Both the position numbers and the translations under genes were made by a program. From Chlorobiaceae bacterium (GTDB taxonomy: Bacteria > Bacteroidota > Chlorobiia > Chlorobiales > Chlorobiaceae), in NCBI GenBank assembly GCA_013334225.1, contig JAAXXY010000027.1, positions 1 through 35,312 of the forward strand: a DNA stretch of 35,312 bases, read 5' to 3'. Shown here piece by piece: positions 34,864-35,312 of this stretch; the first letter of the stretch is position 1; every line of letters begins with the position of its first letter. A model generated the notes under the pieces. That model saw only the letters and a list, made by a program, of their open reading frames with translations. It did no database searches and was not told where the DNA came from.

Positions 34864-35205
34864 GACATCTTCTTCACGCAAAACAACCTGCTGACGTTCT
34901 TTGCCCTGACGGCAGGAGTCGTTTCATTGATCGAGCTGCTGGAGTATCTGGTGACGAAGAACATTCCATGGCTGATACGATCAGTGCATATGTTCTGGAA
35001 AAGGATGCGGTATCGTTTCAGGAAAAATGAAGAAGTGCAGGGGCGGCATCTTGTGCTGAACTTTTCAGGTCATCCTGTTCTGCCGGGTCAGCTTGAAGCG
35101 ATAAAAGTGTTGATGCTTTGGCCCTCTATGAAGGTGATCGATGTGCCGATGGGGACTATTGCGGAGGATCGGAAGTTCGTTGCAAATATTGTAGGCCACC
35201 TCTAA
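34861..35205 (+). CDS. csx15: membrane-anchored Csx15-like protein, C-terminally truncated
   Basis: A 114-residue frame with two parts. Residues 1-62 form a membrane anchor: a hydrophobic helix, NLLTFFALTAGVVSLIELL, followed by a very basic stretch (MFWKRMRYRFRKNEE), which predicts that the rest faces the cytoplasm. Residues 63-112 match the start of Csx15 (HLVLNFSGHPVLPGQLEAI to RKFVANIV) and are nearly identical to the left copy over 149 bp. The frame then ends at GHL and TAA, so about 75 C-terminal residues present in the left copy are missing, and the protein is probably non-functional. Combined with the left C-terminus it would make a 190-residue membrane Csx15. The start codon is part of the heptamer repeat. 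Confidence 0.8.
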   Translation: MDIFFTQNNLLTFFALTAGVVSLIELLEYLVTKNIPWLIRSVHMFWKRMRYRFRKNEEVQGRHLVLNFSGHPVLPGQLEAIKVLMLWPSMKVIDVPMGTIAEDRKFVANIVGHL

Positions 35206-35312
35206 TAACTGTGTTTTGCAATATTGCATGAACTGATAAGTCAGCAAGGATCAGGCTCTTTCCCGATAAATCGCCGTTCTTTGACAAATTTTGGGCAATA
35301 ATGCCCCATAAA
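35206..35312. other. right edge, nothing recognised
   Basis: No gene or repeat is recognised in the last 107 bp. Homology with the left duplication ends at 35192. Confidence 0.5.

Overview
The window looks like a chromosomal segment of a green sulfur bacterium (Chlorobiaceae). This is inferred from gene content and protein style: a half-length ClpB, a BatA/BatB-like pair, a YfhO-type membrane protein beside an Obg-HPr cluster, and abundant short dispersed repeats of the TGTCATCCTGAACGAAGC type. No rRNA or tRNA gene was seen, so the assignment is not proven.

Layout. Positions 1-1056 hold the end of a beta-class DNA methyltransferase and a convergent probable restriction endonuclease. From 1147 to 10554 a long minus-strand run encodes ObgE, a GNAT acetyltransferase, HPr, two glycosyltransferases, a SAM methyltransferase, a third glycosyltransferase, a flippase and a YfhO-type protein, which together suggest surface polysaccharide synthesis and export. 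From 10628 to 17648 lie mostly housekeeping genes: xseB, gatB, a SYLF lipoprotein-like protein, the N-terminal half of ClpB, a small unknown protein and two von Willebrand factor A proteins. A duplicated 137-bp repeat sits downstream of clpB.

From about 17.8 kb to the right edge the window is a type III-A CRISPR-Cas island. In the minus direction it reads cas2, a membrane-anchored CARF protein, csm1/cas10, csm2, csm3, csm4, csm5, a CARF-HEPN RNase and cas6. On the plus strand a reverse transcriptase-Cas1 fusion is followed by a 252-bp leader and a 20-repeat array. Cas10 lacks the HD nuclease motif but keeps GGDD, and Csm3 keeps its catalytic Asp. The system therefore appears built to acquire spacers from RNA (RT-Cas1), cut RNA (Csm3) and signal by cyclic oligoadenylate (Cas10 Palm) to two different CARF effectors, one soluble RNase and one in the membrane.

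The island is bracketed by a long direct duplication. The left copy (18299-20091) has a cas1 3' remnant, a leader, a decayed array, hairpin and heptamer repeats, and a csx15 that keeps its C-terminus. The right copy (32488-35205) has intact cas1, leader and array, the same repeats, and a csx15 that keeps its N-terminus, which is a transmembrane segment, but loses its C-terminus. Joining the right 5' part to the left 3' part gives a continuous 190-residue membrane-anchored Csx15. That is exactly what recombination between the direct repeats would place on an excised circle of about 15.3 kb. A membrane-tethered Csx15 paired with a membrane-tethered CARF effector, in an HD-less RT-Cas1 type III system, is the most novel thing here.
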